Source of the DNA: Luzula sylvatica
Lineage: Eukaryota; Streptophyta; Magnoliopsida; Poales; Juncaceae
Reading direction: 5' to 3'
Assembly (NCBI GenBank): GCA_946800325.1
Contig: OX326956.1
Span: forward strand, 19,620,667-19,684,666
Length of the DNA stretch: 64,000 nucleotides
Position numbers and translations under genes: made by a program. The notes under the pieces are model-generated. The model saw only the letters and a list, made by a program, of their open reading frames with translations, had not been told where the DNA came from and searched no databases. This document shows, piece by piece, positions 22,401 to 31,675 of the stretch (position 1 is the first letter of the stretch; each line of letters opens with the position of its first letter).

Positions 22401-22929
22401 GCAATTGAGCATTGAATGCATTTTTAATTGTTGTTGATTTTTACATTGCAAGCATTTTGATGTCTCGCATATTCCTATAATATACTGCATTTTTTTAAAT
22501 GCTATCAATTTTTATTGCCGAAGTATGCCTATGCATTTGTAAATGCTACTATTTGTCATTGTCCATACCCATGCCCATGCATTTGTAAATGCTTTTATTG
22601 TCACAATCAAATGCATTTTGTAATGTTGTTATTAAATATTTGCTAATGCTTTTATTTATCAGAATTCAATGCATTTGAGCATATGACAGCATTTGTATGT
22701 GCATTTTTTTCATCGTTTTAACGACATTACGAAATGCCCTCGATTTTCATTATAATTGCCGACACAAATATATGCTGTTGATTTCACAATTACGTAGCAT
22801 TACGTGAAATGCTTTTGTAAGAATAGAGGGCACCAGCCCGGACTGCATTTTCGCCTTATGCTGTCAAATGTAAACGACAGCATTAATACATGCATTCAAC
22901 AGCATTTGAATACCAGTATTGTTGTAGTG
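22401..22929 (-). mobile_element. CACTA (En/Spm-like) terminus with subterminal repeats; other end not found
   Basis: The segment ends in TATTGTTGTAGTG, the reverse complement of a CACTACAACAATA terminus. Interior to it are many short direct and inverted copies of GCATTTGTAAATGC-like motifs (22528, 22577 and variants from 22410 to 22910), the arrangement of CACTA subterminal transposase-binding repeats. No matching CACTA start is seen to the left in this window, so the element is probably truncated; the left limit given is approximate. The base after the terminus belongs to a minisatellite fragment, suggesting insertion into the satellite. Confidence 0.65.
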
Positions 22930-23134
22930 CTTGCAAATTTTTAACCCTCCCCCCTTGCATATTTTTAACCCCCCCCCCCCCTTGCAGATTTTTAACCCCC
23001 CCCCCCCCCCCCCCCCGCCCTTGCAGATTTTAACCCCCTTGCAGATTTTTTACCCCCCCCCCCCCCCTTGCAGATTTTAACCCCCCCCCCCCCCCCCCTT
23101 TGCATATTTTAAACCCCCCCTCTTACATATTTTA
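22930..23134. repeat. Detached minisatellite fragment
   Basis: About eight units of the same C-tract minisatellite, 6 kb away from the main array. The order of variants (CAAATTTTTAACCCTCC, then CATATTTTTAACC, then the GCCCTTGCAGATTTTAACCCC pair) matches a block type present in the main array, for example around 4190-4270 and 16340-16420. It directly follows the CACTA terminus. Confidence 0.92.
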
Positions 23135-23301
23135 TCCATTTACTTACTCACCGCATATTCATTCTAACATTGTTATTAAATGACAAAATATCATCTCATC
23201 AATAGATTGAGTGGATTATAAGGAGTTATTTCATATCATCACTCTAAATTAAATAGCGGCGATGTAGTAATCAAGGCTAAAATACTACACTGTTATAACT
23301 T

Positions 23302-23577
23302 CTAATATACGTTGTTTTCTGATGCTACTGTGCTTAAAATCTGGCAGCTGACATAGCGGGTCGTTTTTTAGTTAGGTGGCATAGCCAACCTAGGGCGAGC
23401 GCGCGCGCGCGTGTGTGGGTTGGTGCGCGCGCGTTTTCTAAATTATTTAGAGGGGGTGAATAGGTAATAATTGGGGATTAATTCCCTATTTTCGACTTTT
23501 AACAAAGATCAATTTGGTATGTTTTATTAATTAACTAATGAATGCCATAATGCGGAAAGTAATTAATAAAGAGAAAC
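23302..23577. repeat. 276-bp duplicated segment, left copy
   Basis: This is repeated at 31400-31675 with one base difference that I found (T versus C near 23521 and 31621). It contains a (GC)n/(GT)n run (23398-23417) and the start of an old SIRE-like LTR. It stops exactly where the minus-strand SIRE-like element begins. Confidence 0.93.
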
Positions 23578-24986
23578 TGTTGGTTAATTCTAACCTAGAG
23601 GGGGGTAAATTTGGCAATCTAACTTATACTTAGTTTAGATTTAAACCTAATTTATGGTGCGGAATAAATAATAATTTAGATGATAAAGATGATACCGTAC
23701 AAACACTTTGACACAAGATGTTTGTTTACGAAGTTCGGTAGGTGGTTGCTTTGTAGCTTTAACTCACCCTTTACTCGCTTAATTGACCGACTCAATTATT
23801 TGCGAGTACCTACGTCTCCGGGAATGCCTTGTGCCTCTTTTTGGCTTTCGATTGAATTCCAACTCAACTCGATTACAAGGATTTGCCTAGATCGATTTAC
23901 ACGCTTCTATCGATCTATAGCTTAGGCTCTTTACACTTTGTTGCACTAGCCTATTACACTTTTTCACTAATCGAGCTACAACGTGATCGGTCACGTGAGT
24001 GGGATACGATTAGTGGAGAATATCGAAAGTAGATCAATGATCTAAAGAGGTTTCTCAAGCTATCAATGGATATAGATAATCACAGCTTAGGGTTTCTCTC
24101 TTTTTAGGTTTGAATGTTTGAAAAATGAAGAGTTGGGAGAGAGAGACCCATGAAGGATTCTATTTATACTCTCTATAGAAATCCTTCAGAAAACTTGCAG
24201 TGCGTTCGAACGCATTACAGTTCGTTCAGAACGCACTTGAAGTTTGCACTAGCCGTTTCAAAATAACGTGCAAGTACATCTTGGGTCCGTTCGAACGTAC
24301 AATGTCCGTTCGTAACGGACTCAATTATACATAGCATTTTGCGTTCACAGGAACAAGAGTCCGTTCAACGCACTTAAAAGTGGGTGAACGGATTCCAGGT
24401 TGTCCGTTCGAACGCACATGGATGTTCGTTCGAACGCACACATTCCTGTGACATTTTCCGTTCACAGGAAGGATTGTCCGTTCAACGCACTCAGAAGGTG
24501 TTTGAACGGATTCTAATTATCCGTTCGAACGGACATGATTCTTCGTTCGAACGCACACATCCCTGTGACACGTTTGATTCTAATCAAGCTTTTAAAGTTT
24601 TGATATTTAGCAAGTCCGTTCTGAACGGACTTTGAGTTCGTTCAGAACGCACTTCCTGCTTGACTGAACTCTTTGTTATTTTGAACATGATTTTACTTGA
24701 GTTCTACTAGGTTTGTACCTATGGTTTATTTGTGGCGTATCCCACTCACGGAAGGCTTCAACATCTTGAGTCTTGATGTATTCCAATGGCCTTCCATGTT
24801 TTCTTCTTTTCTTGTTTATCTTGAGACTTCATGTCTTGATTCTTGATGTAATCCAATGAAGTCCTCCTTCACAAGTCCTCCTTCATCTTCGTATCGTACC
24901 TATGTTATCCTGCACTTTTCTGGATGTAAACATTAGTAATGACAGTGTTTTGAAATAATCAAACTATCAGGAAATTTGAACCAACA
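23578..24986 (-). mobile_element. Complete 3' LTR of element 1 (1,409 bp)
   Basis: Plus-strand ends are TGTTGGTT and AACCAACA, a perfect 8-bp inverted repeat. A minus-strand TATA box (TATTTATA on plus, 24161-24168) has the palindrome cluster immediately upstream, so U3 is the right part and R/U5 the left. Confidence 0.9.
24190..24660 (-). promoter_or_regulatory. U3 palindrome cluster and TATA box of element 1
   Basis: Around ten copies of CGTTCGAACG-centred palindromes and half sites (for example GTCCGTTCGAACGCAC, GTTCGTTCGAACGCAC, GTCCGTTCTGAACGGAC). On the minus strand they end about 20 bp before the TATA box at 24168-24161. The same cluster is in the right LTR (30895-31365, TATA 30866-30873). 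Position just upstream of TATA suggests an enhancer; the binding factor is unknown. Confidence 0.6.
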
Positions 24987-25002
24987 AACTCCCCCTTTTG
25001 AT
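24987..25002 (-). other. Polypurine tract of element 1
   Basis: On the minus strand the sequence reads CAAAAGGGGGAGTT immediately before the LTR. The same tract precedes the 3' LTR of element 2 (44052-44065). Confidence 0.88.
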
Positions 25003-25632
25003 TAATTTCAAAACACTGTCGGTTTGGAGAGTTTCACCATTTAGTTGAGAACTTTCCGTACGATCGTTTCTCCCCCATTTTGAAAGAGATCAAAAGGGCC
25101 AAGGAGACTTCAAAAACGGAAGGCTCCCCCTAAATGCGAGCTCCCCCTCAAAGAATGAATTGATGAATGTATGAGCTCGTAAGTATGATCAAATTCTTTT
25201 CTTTTGGAATGATGACAATCCTTTCAAAATTTAGCAGATTTTCAATAAAATAAAACAGTTTTAGTGTGCGTTCCGAACGGAAAAAGTAATGCGTTCGAAC
25301 GCACTTGCTTCTGGACTAATAGGTTATATACACAAAAAAAAATCCAAAATAGATGCAGCAGTTTAAACTGACAATATGACCATAAAACAAAATAGGATAA
25401 TACAATAAATGCGCAAGTTTATGCTACTGACATAATACCATAATTATTCATCAAACATACTTACTCAATAGACCTAATTGTTCAATCATACCGACACACA
25501 TCAAAGTTTTTATAAGTTCTCACATACTCTCATGTATACTCAATACTTTAGACATGACATAACATAATATAATACGACACAACACACATCAAAACCAAGG
25601 TTGATCACACTTCATTTGGCTCAGGTTAGGAA

Positions 25633-26919
25633 TTAAGGGTGCGTTCCGAACCTGTTCTCAAGATGAACGTAAAGATCGGCAAATTGACGATCCACGTTCT
25701 CAAGCATTCGTGCTTCAGATACACGAAACGCATCATGCATTGCTCTTCCGTGTTCCTCCATGCGCTCATCCATTTCGTCGAGCATCTCCTTCACATAGTC
25801 AAACCTCTTATCATCCCGTTCCGTTTGGGCATTTGAGGATTCCCCCTTTCCCACATTCCGCTTTCGTTTGGGAGCCGGTTCTTCACCGCTTTCATCGGTA
25901 TTGGTTGGGTTGACGTTGTCCTCTTCCTCGTCCAAGGTGTTGCCCTTCGTCCACCGGGTAGGATCGCGGGGAAGATGATACGCCACCGCATCCTTTGCGG
26001 AGTCAATAATCCATCCTCGGATGCTCGGCGAATACTTATACCCAAACCGTCGGAGGTTTGCATCGGATGCGAGGTTGATTGGTGATTTCGGACGAAAATC
26101 CCAATCGCTCAGTGGTATCTCAATGCCTTGGAGTTCCATCATACGAGCAATCAATGTTCCGTATGGCAAGGACGCGTTCTTGTGACTCATCACACTTTCC
26201 ATGTGGCTTGTGATGAGAAAGGGCACGTGGATGGGTAGTTGATCCTTGTACCACATGCGATGCAAGAGTATAATATCCCGCTGTTCGAGATTCATCTTAA
26301 ATTTTTCTGAGGGAGTGAGAATGTTATTACAGATGGCCCAGATAAACTGTTCATGTGCGGCCAAGTGAGATGCCCCTTGCCCAGGTTTGATACCCGTGAT
26401 GGCAGCTTCGAGTCTCGCCTTGCGAGTGTCGTAGATTTTCTCTCCGCCGTCCCTTAGTCCGAGCAAAACATTCAAGTTTTTGATAGAGATTTCGACATCT
26501 TCACCGAGGATGTATGACGTTACCTTTTCTTCGTCACGGTGGAATTCAGCGTTTGCGTAAAATAGTCGCGTGATTACATCATGCGATTTGACGTTTAGGC
26601 ATGCTAAATTTGCGAATCCCCATGTACGTTCGATTTCTTCGACTTTGTCGAGGAGGTGATGTATGTTTGGCGGAAACTCATAGTAGTAGCATGGAGAAAT
26701 TGGTCTCTTGGATACCCATTCATGGAAGAGGATACCAGCCTCCTGAGTCCGAAACAGATGCTCGTTGTTAGGGTCAGAGAAGTCATAGTCACGTTGAAGG
26801 CGTTCTTCAAGAGTAGGCTTCTTTGCCACTTGCTTCATTCTTCTTTGAGCGTTCGAACTCTCGCCTACTGTCTTCTTTCCCTTTGCCTTGGCTTTCGATC
26901 TCGAGTTTGAGGCGTCCAT
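25633..26919 (-). CDS. ORF3 of element 1: putative plant transposon protein-domain family, function unknown
   Basis: An intact frame of 428 codons from the chosen ATG at 26919 (GCCATGG context, after a CT-rich leader); the frame is open upstream to 27141, but that part lacks similarity to the homologue. It is clearly homologous to the ORF at 42186-43550: shared blocks include CYYYEFPPNIHHLL, RLFYAN, SYILGED, NNILTP, SLPYGTLIA and a C-terminal DLYVHLENRFGT. A basic KRKR patch precedes a charged, probably helical C-terminal region. I see no signal peptide, membrane segment or glycoprotein pattern in the chosen product, so an envelope role is unlikely. I believe the family is Pfam's putative plant transposon protein domain; that is from memory. 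A nuclear or nucleic-acid-associated role is inference. Confidence 0.85.
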   Translation of the reverse strand: MDASNSRSKAKAKGKKTVGESSNAQRRMKQVAKKPTLEERLQRDYDFSDPNNEHLFRTQEAGILFHEWVSKRPISPCYYYEFPPNIHHLLDKVEEIERTWGFANLACLNVKSHDVITRLFYANAEFHRDEEKVTSYILGEDVEISIKNLNVLLGLRDGGEKIYDTRKARLEAAITGIKPGQGASHLAAHEQFIWAICNNILTPSEKFKMNLEQRDIILLHRMWYKDQLPIHVPFLITSHMESVMSHKNASLPYGTLIARMMELQGIEIPLSDWDFRPKSPINLASDANLRRFGYKYSPSIRGWIIDSAKDAVAYHLPRDPTRWTKGNTLDEEEDNVNPTNTDESGEEPAPKRKRNVGKGESSNAQTERDDKRFDYVKEMLDEMDERMEEHGRAMHDAFRVSEARMLENVDRQFADLYVHLENRFGTHP

Positions 26920-27114
26920 GGCTGTTGGTGAAGGTTTTAGTTTATTTTTGAGAGAGAGAGAGTTTTTGGAAGAGAAACAAGGAGAGAGAATGAAAATAAA
27001 AAGGGTGCTAAGTAACTGAAGAGATCTTGTCCCTTCAAGTCGCGCCGTAAGGAAAAAAGGTGCCATCACATCCATTGAATGCAGTCGGTTGCATGTGGAC
27101 GAAGAGTTATTACG

Positions 27115-27660
27115 ACGAGTCCGTTCGAACGCACTTCTCAAGTTCGTTGGAACGCATTCATGTCTGAGAAGAGGCGCTATTTTGGGTTTTTAAGTTGCAT
27201 CTAGGAAGTTGTTACGTCCGTTCGAACGGACTCCTATGTGAGTTCGAACGCACACACAACTGAGAAGAGGCGCCAGAATATGAGACGGCGCGAGTGTAAG
27301 GGTTTGAAGTAGGTTCGCTGAATGAGGCATGTGCGTTCGAACGCATTAGTTTGTTCGTTCGAACGCACTGAACACTGTTGATACTAAGAGTCGGTGCCAA
27401 AGTATGATCCGGCGCCATAATCCTATAATTCATTTTTCCGTTCGGAACGCATTCAGTTGTACGTTCGAACGCACTTAATCCTGGTAAGAAAATTAGATGG
27501 CGCCACAGTTTAGCTGACTTTGGGTCTCATAGTTCAGTCATCCGTTGGGAACGCATTTTAATCCGTTCGACCGGACTTGAGACTGCTAAGAGTGTATTTG
27601 GTGACTTCCTTTGTCCGTTCCTAACGCACATATCTTTCGTTCGAACGGACTGGTTCCTGA
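27115..27660 (-). promoter_or_regulatory. Palindrome cluster upstream of ORF3 in element 1
   Basis: At least eight CGTTCGAACG-type palindromes and half sites (for example near 27120, 27219, 27331, 27356, 27460, 27637), of the same family-specific form as in this element's U3. The cluster lies 0.2-0.7 kb upstream of the ORF3 start and downstream of the gag stop. A separate ORF3 promoter is plausible but not shown; no clear TATA box is seen here. Confidence 0.55.
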
Positions 27661-27860
27661 AGTGTGATCACTGGACTGATATCGTTATTTATTTATCGAG
27701 ACAAGTGTTCTAATGTACTCCTCTATTAACACATGTGATGTATCTACATAATACTCGACTAGTTTGGCTAGAATTCAATTTAGCCCATTTCCTATACTCC
27801 CCTTACATATTTGGTTTTCAGGTGAGGGATACTAAGGAGTATAGTGTTTCAAATTTAGGC

Positions 27861-30215
27861 TTAAGCCCTAGGCGGTCCTATACCAAACGACGTAGAGGGA
27901 CCCATCGAGTGACGATCTTTACGCATCCATATTGAGTTTGACGTTAATTTTGGATTGCGAAGGTCACAACTTGTTGAGACATGACCCGTTTTGCAACAAT
28001 AGTTACAAAATGCTACGGTGGGCTTATTTGTGGGTGTGGTGCTTTTCACAAAATAGTCCGAGAGTTGATTCGGATTACTTCTCTTAGGATTTATCGATTT
28101 TGGCATTTGATAAAGGTTATTTGATTTCAATTTAGTTTGCTTAAAATTATTTTGTTTAAATTGTTTATGTATGTTGGTGAAATGTTTGGGAGACCCTTGT
28201 TGATATGACGCTTCGGTGTAGTTTGTCACTTCATAGAAATATCCATTTGGTCCCCTTTTGAACAAGCAATCGGTTCTTCCCAAATTAGTATGTCTAGATT
28301 GTGAAGTTTGTGTATAATGATTTTTCTTATAATTATTATTGACACGCTTAGGTTGTTCATTTTTAGCATATTTACCTTTGTTGTAGTCATGGTACATGAA
28401 AGCATTTCCATGACTACTTAATTTATTGTTTTCCCATTTAGATTTTTGATTTTGAGATATTGAAAAATCGGGTTTATTACCGTTATTTTTCTTATATCCT
28501 AAACCGGATTTGTCATTTGGCTTTTGTCCTATCAATGACAATCTTAAAACATCATCCAATGAAGGAGGACTCAATGCAATATTTGCACAAGCCTTCTTCA
28601 GTGATTCATTTTCAACTTTAAGAGTTTGAATTTCGACTTTTAGATGAGAAATCTCACCTTTTAGGGTTTGACACTCACACTTTGAAAAACCTTTAAATTC
28701 ATTTATTTGAGTTTTATATGCCAAAATGGATAGCTCAAGAGAAGCTACCTTATCCTTGAGAGCTTGTGTTGAGCTCTCAAGTTTACCCTCATTTAGTTGA
28801 GAGTTCCCTTCATCTCTAAGAAACTCGTCACACGAGTCGAGTTCTAGTTTGAATGCGGGAGAAAATTTAGACTTATGTATTGATTCTATGTCATGCAGAG
28901 AGTATGTACGTACCTCATGACATTGGTCATGTGTTGAGCAGGTATTAGGAGTGGATGGTTCCGAGTCCACATCCATGGGCGTGTGATATGTAGTAGTTAG
29001 ACCTCGTTCAATACGAATAGATTTGATGGCCGCTTCCACTGCGCTCATTAGTGGAGGATCGATCCTTACCATGAGTGCACGGTTTGAGGTGTGTCGACTT
29101 GACGGACCCTCCGGGTCGGATGATGAGCTTGACCCGTCCGTTTCTCCCCATCTACAATCGATGTTAGCTTTATATGCCTTTTTCTTATTGATTTCTTTAC
29201 CTTTGTAGTTTTGACGATTTTCTCGCCCCTTGTCCTCGTATCTTCTTTCGTATCGGGGCTCTCGCCTTTCCCGATCCTTGTTGTCCTCATCCTTTTTGAT
29301 CCACCTCGAATTTTCGGGATGGAGGGTCCAACATGACTCCATCATGTGTCCAATTTTCTTGCACCAAAAGCAATGGAGCTTTAGCCCCTTTTGTTTCCGA
29401 TTCTCGTTGAATCGCTTCTCGTCCCTTTGCCACTCTAAGAGTCGCAACGTGAGATCATCCATTTCATTGTCGTCATTGCTTGCATTCACGGCGGGCAAAG
29501 CTACGGTTTTGGAGTGAGGAGAGGGTATGTAGATTCCTTGTTCTTCATCGAGTTGCTTGAGTCGAATCTCGAAGTTTCGGAATTGACTTACCAATTCTTC
29601 AGGCGTGAGGTCTTGTGAAGCTACCGCTGTACCTAAAGCTACACGTAAAGATTCCCAACTACGGGGCATAGATTGAAGTAATCTAGCAATAATTCTATCA
29701 TCAGTAAGAGGTGCATTTTGGGTGGCATAGCGAGTTTTTAGTACATTGATTTTTGCCCAGATCTTATCAACGGACTCTCCCTCAATCATTCGGAGATTGT
29801 TGAATTCTTGTTCAAGTCCGATGATATTAGTTCTTCTCATTTGAGATGTGCCCTCGTATCTCTCATTGAGCATACGCCACATTTCATATGAGTTATCACA
29901 ATGATCAACTAGCGATCCGATAGAACTAATTACATTGTTTAGTATTAAGTTTTGAGCGTAAATGTCATTAGTTCTATCTTCCCTAGTTTGAGAAGGGTAG
30001 GTTACATTTCCGTCCTTGTCAACCTCTTGGGCCAAGACAAAGCCTCGTAACACTACCTTGTCAAGTCCTTGGAGAGCGAATGCATTTAGCATGCATTTCT
30101 TCCAAGAACTCCAATTGGTTCCATCTAATTCACGTGAGTTTGATATATTTGATTTGGGTACAGTATTTATCGGATTTATCGATGAGTTTTGTACAATAGG
30201 ATTGATTTCGGTCAT
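27861..30215 (-). CDS. Gag polyprotein of element 1 (784 aa), intact
   Basis: The structural nucleocapsid protein of a SIRE/Maximus-like copia element. Residues 25-225 form the copia Gag domain (LDGTNWSSWKKCML, MWRMLNERYEG, GESVDKIWAKI, FRNFEIRLKQL). Two CCHC zinc knuckles follow: CFWCKKIGHMMESC (282-295) and CNYCCKTGHVSTSC (737-750). About residues 485-560 have heptad-like L/E/K content suggesting a coiled coil. ATG at 30215 is 53 bp inside the primer site, the normal spacing. The frame ends 34 residues after the second knuckle; in autonomous relatives it would continue into protease and pol, absent here. A preserved gag without pol suggests the element could be packaged in trans by relatives. 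Confidence 0.9.
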   Translation of the reverse strand: MTEINPIVQNSSINPINTVPKSNISNSRELDGTNWSSWKKCMLNAFALQGLDKVVLRGFVLAQEVDKDGNVTYPSQTREDRTNDIYAQNLILNNVISSIGSLVDHCDNSYEMWRMLNERYEGTSQMRRTNIIGLEQEFNNLRMIEGESVDKIWAKINVLKTRYATQNAPLTDDRIIARLLQSMPRSWESLRVALGTAVASQDLTPEELVSQFRNFEIRLKQLDEEQGIYIPSPHSKTVALPAVNASNDDNEMDDLTLRLLEWQRDEKRFNENRKQKGLKLHCFWCKKIGHMMESCWTLHPENSRWIKKDEDNKDRERREPRYERRYEDKGRENRQNYKGKEINKKKAYKANIDCRWGETDGSSSSSDPEGPSSRHTSNRALMVRIDPPLMSAVEAAIKSIRIERGLTTTYHTPMDVDSEPSTPNTCSTHDQCHEVRTYSLHDIESIHKSKFSPAFKLELDSCDEFLRDEGNSQLNEGKLESSTQALKDKVASLELSILAYKTQINEFKGFSKCECQTLKGEISHLKVEIQTLKVENESLKKACANIALSPPSLDDVLRLSLIGQKPNDKSGLGYKKNNGNKPDFSISQNQKSKWENNKLSSHGNAFMYHDYNKGKYAKNEQPKRVNNNYKKNHYTQTSQSRHTNLGRTDCLFKRGPNGYFYEVTNYTEASYQQGSPKHFTNIHKQFKQNNFKQTKLKSNNLYQMPKSINPKRSNPNQLSDYFVKSTTPTNKPTVAFCNYCCKTGHVSTSCDLRNPKLTSNSIWMRKDRHSMGPSTSFGIGPPRA

Positions 30216-30268
30216 TTGATCGTTAAGTACAAGTTATCCCTAATATTCAAAGAGATGGTTAGTACCTT

Positions 30269-30282
30269 GCTCTGATACCAAT
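30269..30282 (-). other. Primer-binding site of element 1
   Basis: On the minus strand, TGGTATCAGAGC follows the LTR end AACCAACA by two bases. It is complementary to the 3' end of plant initiator Met-tRNA, as usual for copia elements. Confidence 0.92.
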
Positions 30283-31399
30283 TGTTGGTTAATTCTAACC
30301 TAGAGGGGGGTAAATTTGGCAATCTAACTTATACTTAGTTTAGATTTAAACCTAATTTATGGTGCGGAATAAATAATAATTTAGATGATAAAGATGATAC
30401 CGTACAAACACTTTGACACAAGATGTTTGTTTACGAAGTTCGGTAGGTGGTTGCTTTGTAGCTTTAACTCGCCCTTTACTCGCTTAATTGACCGACTCAA
30501 TTATTTGCGAGTACCTACGTCTCCGGGAATGCCTTGTGCCTCTTTTTGGCTTTCGATTGAATTCCAACTCAACTCGATTACAAGGATTTGCCTAGATCGA
30601 TTTACACGCTTCTATCGATCTATAGCTTAGGCTCTTTACACTTTGTTGCACTAGCCTATTACACTTTTTCACTAATCGAGCTACAACGTGATCGGTCACG
30701 TGAGTGGGATACGATTAGTGGAGAATATCGAAAGTAGATCAATGATCTAAAGAGGTTTCTCAAGCTATCAATGGATATAGATAATCACAGCTTAGGGTTT
30801 CTCTCTTTTTAGGTTTGAATGTTTGAAAAATGAAGAGTTGGGAGAGAGAGACCCATGAAGGATTCTATTTATACTCTCTATAGAAATCCTTCAGAAAACT
30901 TGCAGTGCGTTCGAACGCATTACAGTTCGTTCAGAACGCACTTGAAGTTTGCACTAGCCGTTTCAAAATAACGTGCAAGTACATCTTGGGTCCGTTCGAA
31001 CGTACAATGTCCGTTCGTAACGGACTCAATTATACATAGCATTTTGCGTTCACAGGAACAAGAGTCCGTTCAACGCACTTAAAAGTGGGTGAACGGATTC
31101 CAGGTTGTCCGTTCGAACGCACATGGATGTTCGTTCGAACGCACACATTCCTGTGACATTTTCCGTTCACAGGAAGGATTGTCCGTTCAACGCACTCAGA
31201 AGGTGTTTGAACGGATTCTAATTATCCGTTCGAACGGACATGATTCTTCGTTCGAACGCACACATCCCTGTGACACGTTTGATTCTAATCAAGCTTTTAA
31301 AGTTTTGATATTTAGCAAGTCCGTTCTGAACGGACTTTGAGTTCGTTCAGAACGCACTTCCTGCTTGACTGAACTCTTTGTTATTTTGAACATGATTTT
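30283..31399 (-). mobile_element. 5' LTR of element 1, outer end missing (1,117 bp left)
   Basis: Collinear with 23578-24694 of the complete LTR, then broken at GATTTT, where the second copy of the 276-bp flank starts. About 292 bp of U3, including the outer terminus, are missing. The TATA box and palindrome cluster remain. Confidence 0.92.
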
Positions 31400-31675
31400 C
31401 TAATATACGTTGTTTTCTGATGCTACTGTGCTTAAAATCTGGCAGCTGACATAGCGGGTCGTTTTTTAGTTAGGTGGCATAGCCAACCTAGGGCGAGCGC
31501 GCGCGCGCGTGTGTGGGTTGGTGCGCGCGCGTTTTCTAAATTATTTAGAGGGGGTGAATAGGTAATAATTGGGGATTAATTCCCTATTTTCGACTTTTAA
31601 CAAAGATCAATTTGGTATGTCTTATTAATTAACTAATGAATGCCATAATGCGGAAAGTAATTAATAAAGAGAAAC
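31400..31675. repeat. 276-bp duplicated segment, right copy
   Basis: Second copy of 23302-23577. Here the sequence runs on uninterrupted from GAGAAAC into AATACCAATG, so this copy shows the empty site into which element 1 inserted in the left copy. Confidence 0.93.

Larger units (their letters stand above)
23578..31399 (-). mobile_element. SIRE/Maximus-like copia element 1 (gag + ORF3, no pol), minus strand
   Basis: A 7.8-kb element: complete LTR at the left (its 3' LTR), polypurine tract, ORF3, gag, Met-tRNA primer site, and an incomplete LTR at the right (its 5' LTR). Between gag and ORF3 there are only about 0.9 kb and no integrase, RT or RNase H, so the element is non-autonomous. The shared 1,117 bp of the two LTRs align without gaps, and I noted one difference (24-kb copy TCACCC, 30-kb copy TCGCCC), implying a recent insertion. 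It sits inside an older SIRE-like LTR. The right LTR lacks its outer 292 bp, replaced by a second copy of the left flank. Confidence 0.88.

Noticed and set aside
23680..23925. Open frame of 81 codons near the LTR inner end (repeated at 30385)
   Set aside because: Present only because the LTR is repeated. No domain, and the related LTRs of element 2 do not keep the frame.
24384..24635. Open frame of 83 codons in the element 1 LTR (repeated at 31089-31340)
   Set aside because: It lies in the palindrome cluster and its RSN/FERT-rich peptide is just the translation of the palindromes.
24190..24660. Heat-shock elements as the explanation of the palindromes
   Set aside because: Heat-shock elements need GAA and TTC units separated by two bases. 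Here TTCGAA has no gap, so the spacing is wrong for most sites.
25633..27141. Envelope glycoprotein at the third ORF position
   Set aside because: No signal peptide, no membrane anchor and no clustered cysteines or glycosylation sites in the homologous part. The hydrophobic stretch near the start of the longest frame is upstream of the likely ATG and not conserved in element 2.
28226..28411. Antisense and out-of-frame ORFs inside gag, pol and ORF3
   Set aside because: Shadows of the real frames, with no independent motif.
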